Assembly (NCBI RefSeq): GCF_032248455.1
Contig: NZ_JAVTTP010000001.1
Span: 2,664,501-2,728,500 of the forward strand
Source of the DNA: Pricia mediterranea
GTDB taxonomy: Bacteria; Bacteroidota; Bacteroidia; Flavobacteriales; Flavobacteriaceae
Length of the DNA stretch: 64,000 nucleotides
Direction: 5' to 3'
In this document: one piece after another, positions 27,001 through 36,500 of the stretch
How the letters are laid out: each line of letters opens with the position of its first letter
How positions within the stretch are numbered: the stretch's first letter is position 1
Position numbers and translations under genes: made by a program
The notes under the pieces: model-generated
What the model saw: the letters and a program-made list of their open reading frames with translations, nothing else
Told to the model about the DNA's origin: nothing
Database searches by the model: none

Positions 27001-27784
27001 CGGATACGGTACCGAGTCCGAAAACCTTGAGGATGATCTGGGCTTGGACTATAACCGAGCGCGATTGCGCAGCCTTCGATTGGCTCCCTCGTTGGTCTAT
27101 CGATGGCCCTTGGGCGCCTCATTTAAGACCGGGGTTTCTTTCGAGACAATAGAAGTAGAGGAAACTCAAGGCCGGTTCATTAATCGTTCTAACGTTCCGA
27201 ATGGGCGAACGGAGAGCAGTAACTTTTTGGGCATAGACGCACAATATGCCTACGCTAACGCCGATAATGAGACCTTTCCTACCTTGGGGATGGCAACTTC
27301 CCTAAAGCTCGGCTATAAAACGAATCTTGAAAATAGAAACAATTTCGGCTATGTCGTGCCGTCGTTTTCGTTGTACTATAAACTGATACCAAATGGCAGA
27401 TTGGTGTTGGCCCCCACATGGAAGGCCCATTTCAACTTGGGGAACGGCTACGAATTTTATCAGGCCGCTGGTATCGGGGGTGATGAAGGGCTCCGGGGTT
27501 TTAGAAATCGACGATTTGTCGGCAAAAAAGCCTACTTTCAAAACACGGACCTCCGGTTCAGCCTGCGAAAGTTACGTACCGAACTCCTGCCGGTGACCCT
27601 GGGCGTTTACGGCGGTTTTGACTACGGAAGGGTCTGGATGCCAAATGAAAGCTCGAATGTTTGGCACACTTCTTACGGGGGAGGGGTCTTTCTTAACGGC
27701 GCCGATATTCTGTCGGCACGCATGGCGCTTTTTAATAGTGAAGAGGGATTTCGATTTTCGTTCGGATTGGGGTTTGGGTTTTAA
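24062..27784 (+). CDS. outer-membrane lipoprotein: phosphoesterase, kinase-like middle, Omp85-type barrel
   Basis: A 1240-residue protein with a lipoprotein signal (lipobox VSSGC, Cys19). Residues about 43-330 form a calcineurin-like phosphoesterase: IGDAGKS (Asp50), FLGDNIYP, PGNHDWY (about 126), AMHHPMF and ASGHEHT (about 301). The middle (about 450-760) has LRLQAENGNEYLMRALKKDAE, ARLFDMVVGDWNRRTDQW (about 612) and YRPIPTDRDMVF (about 639), an order that recalls a kinase-like fold of the CotH/Fam20/HipA kind; this is inference. From about 900 to the terminal Phe it looks like a 16-strand Omp85/D15 barrel with the LRGF motif (about 1143). The phosphoesterase probably sits in the periplasm or at the surface. 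The start is ATG at 24062 or 24065. Divergent from the HD gene. Confidence 0.9.
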   Translation: MMQYKLLFFLLILTVSSGCSSYKAKYADGAIKDDTSSKKEVSHTFYLIGDAGKSPYGGMKDALKLFKKKLDSANANSTAIFLGDNIYPAGMPDPIDSTKAYLRAKSDIDAQIKTLENFGGNPFFIPGNHDWYTEGLIGLKREQDYIQGALGRDDVFFPQDGCPLKTIEVNDDIAIIVLDTEWYLVNWNKHPTINDGCTIKSRSQFWLQLEAAIRQNSHRTTLIAMHHPMFTYGQHGGQFTFRQNLYPKGNIGPIPLVGSIIDVLRKTTGTSIEDQQNKRYTELKDRLITLAQYSENVILASGHEHTLQYIVEKNTPQIVSGSGSKMDGARLLNGSRFATGRRGYAILEVYTDGSSRVNFFAVNDDNVEKEDFMFTAEVLPPDRGNYEDVCFADFHPTTKTQIYTEKKVDRGGFFRFLWGDRYRKLYATEVTAPTVRLDTLFGGVEPLQKMGGHQSRSLRLQAENGNEYLMRALKKDAELYLKTMALQNKYVVGDFGNTLSEGLLMDFYSGSHPYAPLAVGPLSDAIGLYHTNPKLYYVPKQPALKNFDQGFGDALYFIEAYAGNGTNELKEFGYANEIKSSNEVLENIREDEKYEVDTQLYLRARLFDMVVGDWNRRTDQWLWAAFKDDETDKTIYRPIPTDRDMVFSKHSDGLLMRFATRILPTLGLMEGFGDEIENVKGFNSSPRSYFLDMALLAETTLADWKEQARFIRDHITDAVIERAMSEFPEAVQKKSAPEIKSNFLARLADLERTAAAYYKVLNKYAVVTGTDNEDSFEIDILNKNEIEIKVYRNENGVKDRLFFRKRFNSAVTREIWVYGLDGKDRFEVSGEHRSAIKLRLTGGAGNDSYDLKEGGNVAVYDYRSKKNIFNNTGGAKIRMTDDYDTNTYLPMQLRNSTNRIEPIIGYNSDEGLKISLGDTYIYEGFRKNPFTQKHKLDAAFYFATSGFKLGYSGEYAHVFENWNLETAAHFTSPNYTINFFGYGTESENLEDDLGLDYNRARLRSLRLAPSLVYRWPLGASFKTGVSFETIEVEETQGRFINRSNVPNGRTESSNFLGIDAQYAYANADNETFPTLGMATSLKLGYKTNLENRNNFGYVVPSFSLYYKLIPNGRLVLAPTWKAHFNLGNGYEFYQAAGIGGDEGLRGFRNRRFVGKKAYFQNTDLRFSLRKLRTELLPVTLGVYGGFDYGRVWMPNESSNVWHTSYGGGVFLNGADILSARMALFNSEEGFRFSFGLGFGF

Positions 27785-27859
27785 GGGGCCAGTCAAACAT
27801 TTAAATACAGCCTATGAATGTTAAAATGAGCTGAGAGGCCTGGCAGCGAACTGGGAACT

Positions 27860-28753
27860 TTATTCTTTAATTGGCATAAACACCTCCGCCTTCCATTCCA
27901 ACTCGTTGCCGCCTAAATTGGGGTTGGTATGGAATATTTCCAAAGGCTTTTTTTCGATGGGGATGTTATTTTTTTCGGCGTAATCGATCAGGGCGTACCA
28001 GGCCCTGTCGGAGGTGATGTAATTTCCATTATAAACAGCTCTGACGACCGGTTTTTTTTCGAGCTCTCTATAGATGAGTCCCGAGCGTTGGGGGAGGCTA
28101 TCCGTTTTTATCACGGGAAAACAAAAATTATAGGAAATACTGTCGGTTTCCATGTTCCAATCCGTTATTACGACCAAGGGCCTGCCATCGAGTTCGACCT
28201 TGTTTTCGACCATTAGACCACTGAGCACGCCATAGTACTCCATCATGCCTCCCGCTTTTTGCAACTGCGTTCCCTTGAGGGGAAAACAGGCGCAGTATTT
28301 AGAAGTTGTAACGGTTTTACCGGTAACCCTGACCTTGAAACTTTGGAGGTGTTCTTCTAAAACCTTCGCAAATTCTCTTACGGTTTTTTTTGTCCGTTTT
28401 TCGAAATCAGTCTCCGAAAACGGAATGGTCAAACGGTTGATAAAGCTATGGTCGTTATCAATAACATATGCCTTGACCTTGGTGAAGGAGTTGTTAAGCG
28501 ATTCAAGCTTCCAGTGATAGAGATGGATTGAATCGTTGAACGGAATACGGAATTGGAGGTTTGAAAGGTCGCTTTGCTGTAATAGTTCAGCTCTGTCAAG
28601 TCGTTTTTCCCAAAATTTAAGGGTTTGGTTGATTGTGCCTGGAAGTGCTCTCGAATCAAACCGGACTACATAATCATGAGGTTTCAGGAAAAAATACCAG
28701 ATTAGGACGCCCAAAATGACGGCCCCGAGAAAGAGGGCAACCTTCTTTTTCAT
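27860..28753 (-). CDS. membrane-anchored protein with GyrI-like effector-binding domain
   Basis: A 297-residue protein with one N-terminal hydrophobic segment (residues 5-22) that serves as a signal-anchor or uncleaved signal. A beta-rich middle region (about 25-150) follows; a GyrI-like/AraC effector-binding fold appears near residue 155 onward, including GMMEYYGVLSGLM, RPLVVITDW and, near the end, AVYNGNYITSDRAWYALIDYAEKN and LEIFHTNP. This fold binds small molecules; here it has no DNA-binding domain, so it is probably a sensor or scaffold outside the cytoplasm. It is the last gene of an operon with the haloperoxidase gene (18-bp gap). The exact ligand is unknown. Confidence 0.75.
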   Translation of the reverse strand: MKKKVALFLGAVILGVLIWYFFLKPHDYVVRFDSRALPGTINQTLKFWEKRLDRAELLQQSDLSNLQFRIPFNDSIHLYHWKLESLNNSFTKVKAYVIDNDHSFINRLTIPFSETDFEKRTKKTVREFAKVLEEHLQSFKVRVTGKTVTTSKYCACFPLKGTQLQKAGGMMEYYGVLSGLMVENKVELDGRPLVVITDWNMETDSISYNFCFPVIKTDSLPQRSGLIYRELEKKPVVRAVYNGNYITSDRAWYALIDYAEKNNIPIEKKPLEIFHTNPNLGGNELEWKAEVFMPIKE

Positions 28754-28771
28754 GAATAGTTTCAGATTTTG

Positions 28772-30127
28772 TTAGCGGTTATCGGCCAAGTCGTTTTCCA
28801 CCTTCATGTCCAAATTATCCACTACAAATTCCCCTAGGTCTCGACCTTGTTCTACCCCTACTTCAATGGCGACTCGGTAATGGATTCCTCCGTACATACG
28901 ACTGATAGCTGCTTCGTCGGCGGCTTGGTTGAAGGAGTCGAAACTCCGGATCGGAAGTCCGAAGGGCACTTCCGTATCGTCATCAAAGGCAAAATTATCT
29001 CCGAAAATATCGGTCAGGGCGACAGCTGCCGCTCCCGAGACGACGGAATGCCCGCTGGTATATTCGGGGAAAGGCGGGGTTTGTAAAACGGGTTGCCAGC
29101 TGTCGTCGATATGCTGGTTGATCAAGGTCTCCGGGCGGATGAGGTTGCTCCGGTATTTTTCGTCCCAACAGCTGATAAAAGCATCGGCCATGGCGATAGA
29201 AGCCTTGGTGTAGGCGTAGAGCGTTCGACCAAAATCGCTGTCGGTATTTTTGGCGGCAATCTTGGTAATGCCCATCCAATGCGCGCCGGGGGTAATTTTT
29301 TTGGTAGCGAACATCAGGTGGCCGCGGGTCACGGATACATAGGGGTTGCAGTCCCAAAATTGGGCGATCTGTAGCTCTTCTGAGCTATCGCCCTCTGCGG
29401 TGATCCGCTGGCTGACGTCGTACACTTCCTTGAGTTCCTTATAAAAATCGGAACCTTCCTCCATGGAGAATTCCGGTGGGGGAGCGGGCTTGAACTGCTG
29501 TGCCGAATCGATGACGAACGGCCTGATCTTGTTCCAATGCGGTTCGATCCCGTCCATATAAGCGGGAGGCGTTGGCTGCCAACGTGTCGGGTCATCGGCA
29601 TCGACGGTAAATTTCGGCATGGTACGGGTCTGGGCATAATTATCCTTATTCATCCATTCCCCGATATGGTCGGCCACTTCGAGACCGTAGTCCTTCGAGG
29701 CCTTGAACAAGGTCGGATTTTTACTCTCGTAGATGCCGTAGAGGCTATCGCGCAGGGCCTCCATCCGGTCTTCCGAAAAAATCAGGCGTTTGTTCATTTC
29801 CATATGGGCGACCAGTGCCGCAAGCTCGTAATTGATTGCTTTGGTGGAATCCGCTTCGGGTATCGGGGTGAGGTCCCGTACCTGACCGACCAAGGAACGA
29901 TACTCGTCATTGTAGCGGGCGACGATCTCATAGGCCGCGATGTTCGGGTAGGCAAAAATACGGCTGGCTACCGGAGGCGAAAAAATATCGTGGACCATGA
30001 TTTCGGTAACCTTGTCCACCGATGCGTGCAACTCATCTGGTGTTATGTCGATGGGTCCATCGTTTTGCTCGGTGCTGCACGCCCCAATTATCAAAACCAT
30101 TGTTGCAATAATTACGATTTTCTTCAT
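28772..30127 (-). CDS. vanadium-dependent haloperoxidase/PAP2-family lipoprotein
   Basis: A 451-residue secreted lipoprotein (lipobox IIGAC, Cys17, then STEQNDG). It carries the acid phosphatase/vanadium haloperoxidase active-site series: KYRSNLIRP (about residue 318-326), PEYTSGHSVVSGA (about 355) and RMYGGIHYRVA (about 410). Members either oxidise halides with peroxide using vanadate or act as phosphatases; sequence alone does not separate these, but the length (about 450) and form match the bacterial group usually named vanadium-dependent haloperoxidase. The start codon overlaps the stop of the upstream FG-GAP gene by one base (TAATG), so the two are translationally coupled. Marine flavobacteria use such enzymes in halogen metabolism and possibly algal interactions. 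Confidence 0.9.
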   Translation of the reverse strand: MKKIVIIATMVLIIGACSTEQNDGPIDITPDELHASVDKVTEIMVHDIFSPPVASRIFAYPNIAAYEIVARYNDEYRSLVGQVRDLTPIPEADSTKAINYELAALVAHMEMNKRLIFSEDRMEALRDSLYGIYESKNPTLFKASKDYGLEVADHIGEWMNKDNYAQTRTMPKFTVDADDPTRWQPTPPAYMDGIEPHWNKIRPFVIDSAQQFKPAPPPEFSMEEGSDFYKELKEVYDVSQRITAEGDSSEELQIAQFWDCNPYVSVTRGHLMFATKKITPGAHWMGITKIAAKNTDSDFGRTLYAYTKASIAMADAFISCWDEKYRSNLIRPETLINQHIDDSWQPVLQTPPFPEYTSGHSVVSGAAAVALTDIFGDNFAFDDDTEVPFGLPIRSFDSFNQAADEAAISRMYGGIHYRVAIEVGVEQGRDLGEFVVDNLDMKVENDLADNR

Positions 30128-33100
30128 TATTCTTTCTTTAGTGCTTGAGCCGTCCGAACTTCTACCAAGGGTTTCCGATTTGAAATCCCAGATCTGGGTA
30201 ATATCCGGTACACTTCAGCATTTGCGTTGTTGACGGTTACCAGCAAGTGCGGCTGACCCCTGTGCTCGAACACATCTAAATGTCGAATAGACTTTAGGCT
30301 GAGGTTCAGTCCGATACGTGAAGCCAAAATTACATTATTTTCCGCTTTAATCAAGGCCCCGGGAAAGGAATCGAAACGGCCTTGAAAGGGTTTTACCCCG
30401 AAATAGTTGCCGGCGACCAGTATTTCCTCCTGCCCGTCGCCGTCAAAATCATGGGTGGCGAACGCAAGCAGCGGTGATACTTGTAGCTCATTTTGAAAGG
30501 GTACGAAGGTGAATTTACCGTCGTCGTTTCTCAAAAAGCCCGACCGCAGTTCGTGTACCTCTAAGATTTTGGCCTTGTCAAGGTCGGTTTCATCGAAGAT
30601 ATCTTCAATGGACTTTCCTGCAAACGAGGTATAAGTGTTGAATTTCTTTTTTAAGGAGACCAGTTGCGATGCCAAGCCTTCCAAATTTTCCAAGGGATAG
30701 TAGGTGCCCTCTTTCTCGATGGTTGTAATGGTCTCCGTCTGTCCGTTTTCATCGAAATCACCGTAGTACATTTTAAGCGGGGAACGCTGCGATGCCCTGA
30801 ATTTGGAATTGGTGCCCCAATTGCCGAGCAGGTAGTCGGTATCGCCATCATTATCTATATCAAAGGAAGCGATACTTTGCCAGAGTCCGTTCAAATCATT
30901 GACCCCCACTTCCGTTCGGACCAAATTACCGTTCTGGTTTTTGAAGAAGACGGGGGACATCCATTCCCCGACCACAAGCAGGTCTTCGCTGCCGTCGTTG
31001 TCAAAATCATGCCAGATTGCATCGGTCACCATTCCCAGACTTTCTAGGTCTTTGTTCTCGACAATACTGAATCTTCCTCCTTCATTTCTTAGGAGGTAAG
31101 AGTTGGGGGATTGTCCAAAGTCATTGGTAATCGCTTGATTTCCGATAAAAACATCGGTATTGCCGTCCCCATCAAAATCGTTCGCTGCCACCACGGAGGC
31201 ATTCTCGAAAGTCTCGGGAAGATTCCCGCTTCTGAATGTGCCATCCTTTTGGATGTAATATGAATTCAACAGCGGCGGCATTTGGTTGTAGAAATCCCCG
31301 CCGCCGGACCCGGTAATCAGATCGCTCTTTCCATTTCCTGTAAAATCGGCTATAACCGCTGTGACATCCTCTTTAATGGAATCATTAAGAATGTTCGGGA
31401 AATACCGTTCCGAAAAGGAGGACTCGCCTTGAATATAAATTTTGGAGGGAACGTACTTCGATCCCCCAAAGAAAATATCAGTCTTGCCATCACCGTCCAG
31501 ATCGCCCAAGGCCGTAGCAGGCCCCCGATCGGAAAGCTGATAGGGTATCAATTTTTGCCGGTTGAAGTCGGTGTAGTTGTCCTCTTCATGCGTATAGGTA
31601 ATGCCGAGATTACCCTCCACTTTTTCGAAAAGCGGACGCGACTTCGGCAGTAACGAATCAAAATCGAACTTTTTGGTGTTTTCAGGCGCTAAGGTCAGGG
31701 TCTGATTTGTCGCAATATCCTCTAATATTTGATAGGTGCCATCCGGCCATACTATTTTCAATGAGTCTATCTTTTCCGTCTTTGCATATCCAAAATGGAC
31801 AATAGGTTCCGATGAGGCTTGAAATCCCCGAACGGAATATAGCTCCCCATACTGCAATTTTCCATCCGTATAGGAAAAGACCTTGGTTCCGATGCCGTGG
31901 GTATTGTTACTGGGGTGCCTGAACCTTATTTTCAGATAGTTCGAGGCGCCATCGGTCTGGTTGATATACAGGGATGCGGGGCCGTTCAGATTGTTGACTA
32001 CCAAATCGAGGTCTCCGTCGTTATCGAGGTCCCCCACCGCCGTGGCTCCCGAAACCAATGTGTCTTTAGCGACCCATTCCCCCGATTTATCCTTAAAAGA
32101 TAGATTGTCGGCACCCTTGAAGATATAATTATGTGTTTTTCCCGAGGGCATCTTGTCCAATGCTTGCTGGTCCATCAATTTGGTGTTGTTCATCTTGCTC
32201 CGGATTTCGTCGCTGCTCACGAAATTGATATAGTCGAGGTCGTTGGGTCGTTTGGGAATTCCGTTGGATATGAAAATATCCTGCTTTCCGTCCTGATCAT
32301 AATCCCCGAAAAGCGCACTCCAGCTCCAATCGGTGGCCGCTACGCCACTTAAAAGTGCCGTTTCCATAAAAGTTGCATCCTGTTGGTTGATGTTCAGCAT
32401 GTTACGAGTGTATTGGTACCGGTATCCAAAGCGTTCGGTACGTAATTTCTGGGTCTGTACGTTATCGTCGCCTTGGGATGCTTTAAGAACCGTTTCGTCC
32501 TCCGGCAACATATCCAAGGAGATCAGGTCGGGCCATCCATCGTTATTGATATCGGCCACATCGTTGCCCATGGAGAAGCGGGAAGTATGTCCAAAAAATT
32601 CCGCCGCGCTTTCGGTAAATGTGCCGTCGCCATTGTTCAGGTAATAGTAATCGTCTTCGTGGAAATCGTTACCCACATAAATGTCTGGCCAGCCGTCTTG
32701 ATTGAAGTCCGAGATGGCGATGCCGAGACCATAGCCGTTGACGCCCCCAAAAATGCCCGCTTCTTCGCTGACATCGGTGAAGGTGCCCCCATCGTTTCGC
32801 AATAGTTTGTCGCCAGTTTGGTAGTTTCTTATATGCCGAAGATCGGCATTACCGAACGATTCCTGGGTGTGAACAGCGTGGTTGAGCAGATAGATATCAA
32901 GATCCCCGTCGCCGTCGAAATCCAAAAAGGCAGCATTGGAGCTGTAGGAATCAAAATCGAGTCCGTATTCCGCCGCACTTTCGGTAAAGGTGTTATCGCC
33001 ATTGTTGATATAAAGCTCATTAAAGCCTTCGAAACCGTTGATTCCGGTTACGGCACAGACATAGATGTCCAAAAAGCCGTCCCCGTTGACATCGCCCATT

Positions 33101-33435
33101 ACCGCCCCGGTATTCCAGGTACTGTTGTCGCTTACGCCCGCCTCCTTCGTTATCTCCTTGAATTTCAGGTTACCTAAATTGAGATAGAGCCGATTTTTCA
33201 CCTGATTCCCGGAAAAGAAAATATCGGGCAGCCCGTCGTTGTTGATGTCGCCCAAGGCCACCCCGCCCCCGTTATAGAAATAGAGGTAATCGAGAATATT
33301 AAGGTCGTCGGTTTGGGTAAGGGTGTTTTCAAAAGTGATGCCGGTGGCTTCCGGGGCCGGATTCTTAAAAAGGGAGCCTTCGTCCGAGCAGGATATCAAG
33401 AGGGGAATCAGTAGTATGACAAAAATCTTGTTCAT
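30127..33435 (-). CDS. FG-GAP/VCBS repeat lipoprotein with ASPIC/UnbV domain (second copy)
   Basis: A 1102-residue surface-type lipoprotein. The signal is MNKIFVILLIPLLISC; Cys16 is followed by SDEGS, resembling the flavobacterial lipoprotein surface-export signal. It contains more than ten FG-GAP repeats with calcium-binding loops such as GDINNDGLPDIF, GDVNGDGFLDIY and DFDGDGDLDIYLL, probably folded as beta-propellers. An ASPIC/UnbV domain sits around residues 510-580 (LKIRFRHPSN, SVRGFQASSEP, IVWPDGTYQIL). Start at 33435 (MNKIF) rather than six codons upstream, because it gives a normal signal. The gene is paralogous to its upstream neighbour, and its stop overlaps the haloperoxidase start by one base. 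Confidence 0.92.
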   Translation of the reverse strand: MNKIFVILLIPLLISCSDEGSLFKNPAPEATGITFENTLTQTDDLNILDYLYFYNGGGVALGDINNDGLPDIFFSGNQVKNRLYLNLGNLKFKEITKEAGVSDNSTWNTGAVMGDVNGDGFLDIYVCAVTGINGFEGFNELYINNGDNTFTESAAEYGLDFDSYSSNAAFLDFDGDGDLDIYLLNHAVHTQESFGNADLRHIRNYQTGDKLLRNDGGTFTDVSEEAGIFGGVNGYGLGIAISDFNQDGWPDIYVGNDFHEDDYYYLNNGDGTFTESAAEFFGHTSRFSMGNDVADINNDGWPDLISLDMLPEDETVLKASQGDDNVQTQKLRTERFGYRYQYTRNMLNINQQDATFMETALLSGVAATDWSWSALFGDYDQDGKQDIFISNGIPKRPNDLDYINFVSSDEIRSKMNNTKLMDQQALDKMPSGKTHNYIFKGADNLSFKDKSGEWVAKDTLVSGATAVGDLDNDGDLDLVVNNLNGPASLYINQTDGASNYLKIRFRHPSNNTHGIGTKVFSYTDGKLQYGELYSVRGFQASSEPIVHFGYAKTEKIDSLKIVWPDGTYQILEDIATNQTLTLAPENTKKFDFDSLLPKSRPLFEKVEGNLGITYTHEEDNYTDFNRQKLIPYQLSDRGPATALGDLDGDGKTDIFFGGSKYVPSKIYIQGESSFSERYFPNILNDSIKEDVTAVIADFTGNGKSDLITGSGGGDFYNQMPPLLNSYYIQKDGTFRSGNLPETFENASVVAANDFDGDGNTDVFIGNQAITNDFGQSPNSYLLRNEGGRFSIVENKDLESLGMVTDAIWHDFDNDGSEDLLVVGEWMSPVFFKNQNGNLVRTEVGVNDLNGLWQSIASFDIDNDGDTDYLLGNWGTNSKFRASQRSPLKMYYGDFDENGQTETITTIEKEGTYYPLENLEGLASQLVSLKKKFNTYTSFAGKSIEDIFDETDLDKAKILEVHELRSGFLRNDDGKFTFVPFQNELQVSPLLAFATHDFDGDGQEEILVAGNYFGVKPFQGRFDSFPGALIKAENNVILASRIGLNLSLKSIRHLDVFEHRGQPHLLVTVNNANAEVYRILPRSGISNRKPLVEVRTAQALKKE

Positions 33436-33588
33436 GATTATACTGTAATTCACTGTTTCATATCGGGAGACCCGACGAGGTGCCCAGGCTGTACAATGCC
33501 ATTTGCGCGCAAGTCAGCGACCGCTGTTCTTCTGAGATTGATGGCCACCGCAATTAAGCGTATTTTACTTATTGGCCAAAGCTGGCCG

Positions 33589-36500
33589 TTATTCTATATG
33601 CTGCGGGGAGCCGGAATCGGGCAGGGCGTAGACCTTTGGTTTTCCATCATTGATGGCCGCAATCAAGAACCTGTTTCCGTCTTTATCCTTGAATTGTTTT
33701 AGGTGCTTTATTTCGTCCCGGACAAAAAAACCGCTATCGTCGTTGTGCTGCCATTCAAAATTTAGCGCGCCATCGCCCAAAAGCACATGGCCGTAGCTGG
33801 CGTCAAGGCGGGAATATTGAGGTTTGAACTCAAAATTATTGCCGCCCAAAATGAGGTCTAAGTGGCCGTCTTGGTTGACATCGGCGCAGCTAATGCCACA
33901 TACACAGGAAAGTTGTACCCGCGCAGGAAGTTTTTTTACGGTAAACCGGCCGCCGCCTTCGTTGATTGCGATGACGGACTCCATCGTATTTCCCTGTTTT
34001 ACGATGGTGTTGACAAAAACGGATTCCGGAAAAAGCTCGGCGACGGTCTTTTTGGCGTATTCGGAAGCTTTTAGACTTTGCTTTTTGAGGGATACGATTT
34101 GGGCCGTTAGCTCCCTTTTTTGATGGATGGGATAATCTTTGCCGTCGAAATTCTGGGTCACGATCTGTTCCAAGGTGCCGTTGTTATCATAGTCGTTTAT
34201 CCATAGTTTCATAGGATGGTCCACGGTAGCTTTGTACGAGACGTTGCTTCCCTGGTTGCCTAAAATCAAATCGATATCACCGTCATTGTCAAGATCCGTA
34301 GCCTCGACTGCATTCCACCAGCCGTAGAGGCTGTCGAGCGAGGTGGATAGGCGGCCCAATCGCCTTCCGGAATTTGTATAGACATTCGGACGGCCCCAGT
34401 CCGAAACGGTAATCAAGTCTTTTTTTCCGTTCCCGTCCAAATCGGCCCAAACGGCGTCGGTCATCATTCCCGCATCCTTTAGGTCATAGGCGAAACGTTC
34501 GGTCGCATCGGTAAAAGAACCGTCTCCCCTGTTCTCCAAAAAGAGGTGTTGGGGATCGATACCGTAGGTACCCACCACACTCCGGGATCCGACCAGTACG
34601 TCGATATCCCCGTCTTCATCAAAATCATGGGGGGCAATGACCGAAATGTTGGTATATACGGAAGGTAAGATTTGCGATGCCTTAGAGAAATTTCCGTTGC
34701 CATCGTTGATATAGAGACGGGCACGATAGGTTTTTTCGGTGCCGGTCTTGTTGCCGCCGCTTCCGACCATCAAATCTAAATCGCCATCCCCGTCGGTATC
34801 GAAGAAGGCTGCCGCGGTATCCTCGAATTCGGTATCAAACCCAAGGTGCCGAACGTCTAATTTTCCTTGGCCTCTGTGCAGATAAACCACGCCGGATTCG
34901 CCCATGGCTCCTCCGATGAAAATATCCTCGTTACCATCACCGTTTACGTCTCCAATAGCCAGGGCGGGCCCTTCTTGTGAGACCATCTTTGATATCAGGC
35001 CTTCGTGGTCGAAATCGCGATGGGCATCTTCTTTATGCGCTATTAACCCGGCTCCATCCATTTCCCGAAGAGGCGCGTTACGGGCTTTCTTTTTCGGGAG
35101 ACTATACTTTTCCGAAGCTTCCGAACGTCTTAAGGTCAACGTTTGATCGGCTTCGATATCGGTCAATTTTTGGGTAAAATCGTCGGGCCAGATGACCCGC
35201 AGGGAATCGATGGTCTCAGTCTTGCCCAGTCCGATGGTCATCACATAGTCCATTGAGGATTGGAATCCTCTGGAAGGGACCAATTCCTGGAATACCACCG
35301 CATCATCATAGTACATGTAGATACTTGCCCCTATGGCAAAAGGATTTTTGCCTTTGCCTTCGAACTTTAGTTTGATATAGTGGTTATCGGTAAGTTCGTC
35401 GGTCTTGTTTTCATAAATAAAAACGGACATGTTGACGTTGTTGACGACGAGGTCAAGATCGCCATCGTTGTCGAGGTCGCCGTAAGCCGCCCCATTGGAG
35501 AGGCTGGGGATATCAAGGCCCCATTCGGTAGCGGCATTGTCGAACGTGATATCGCCGTTGTTTTTGTAGGCATAATTCGGCTGAGGTTTGACCGGCATCT
35601 TGTGGATGATGGAGTCGATGGATTCTTTTTTGCCCGTCAAGGCCATTTTTTGGATGATTTCGTTGGCGAAGAAATCGACAAAATCAAGGTCGGTCAAATC
35701 GTGATTGATACCGTTGGTCACAAAAATATCGCGAAGGCCGTCGTTGTTCATGTCAAAAATTAGTCCCGCCCAGCTCCAATCCGTCTTGGCCACGCCGCTG
35801 TGGTAGGCCACTTCCGAGAACGAGCTGTTCCCGTTGTTGAGTTGCAGGGTATTTTGGATGTACTGCTGGTAGAAGTCCTTACTCTGTTTTAGCTTAAAAA
35901 CGTTGTAGCCCTCGAACTCCATGACCGATTTTACGCGCTGGTCGCCTTCGGGAAGCATATCGGTAATAAAGATATCGGAAAGGCCGTCATTGTTGATATC
36001 GGCCATATCAATACCCATGGCCGAAAGCGATAGGTGCGAGGTCCAATCCTTTATTTCTTCGGTAAAAGTTCCGTCCTTCTGGTTGATGTAAAGGTAATCG
36101 CGCTCGTAAAAGTCGTTTGACACGTATATATCAGGCCAAAGGTCACCGTTGATGTCACTCACCATCACCCCCAAGCCAAACCCGATCAGGCTACCATAAA
36201 TGCCCGCTTCTTCGCTCACATCGGTAAAGACGCCATTATCGTTCCGCAAGAGCATATCGCCGACACCCTTAAAAATATCGGGAACCCCTTTCCAATCCTG
36301 GGCCCTTACATCGCGTTGCTCGGCAAAACCTAGGCTGCTCACGGGGATGTTGCTATTATTTAGGATATAAACATCGAGATCGCCATCTTTATCGTAGTCG
36401 AAGAACGAGGCGTGGGTCGAGAATCCGGTTTTTGCCAGATTATACCGTGCGGCCTGTTCTGTAAAGGTATTGTCGCCATTATTGATATATAGGTCGTTGT

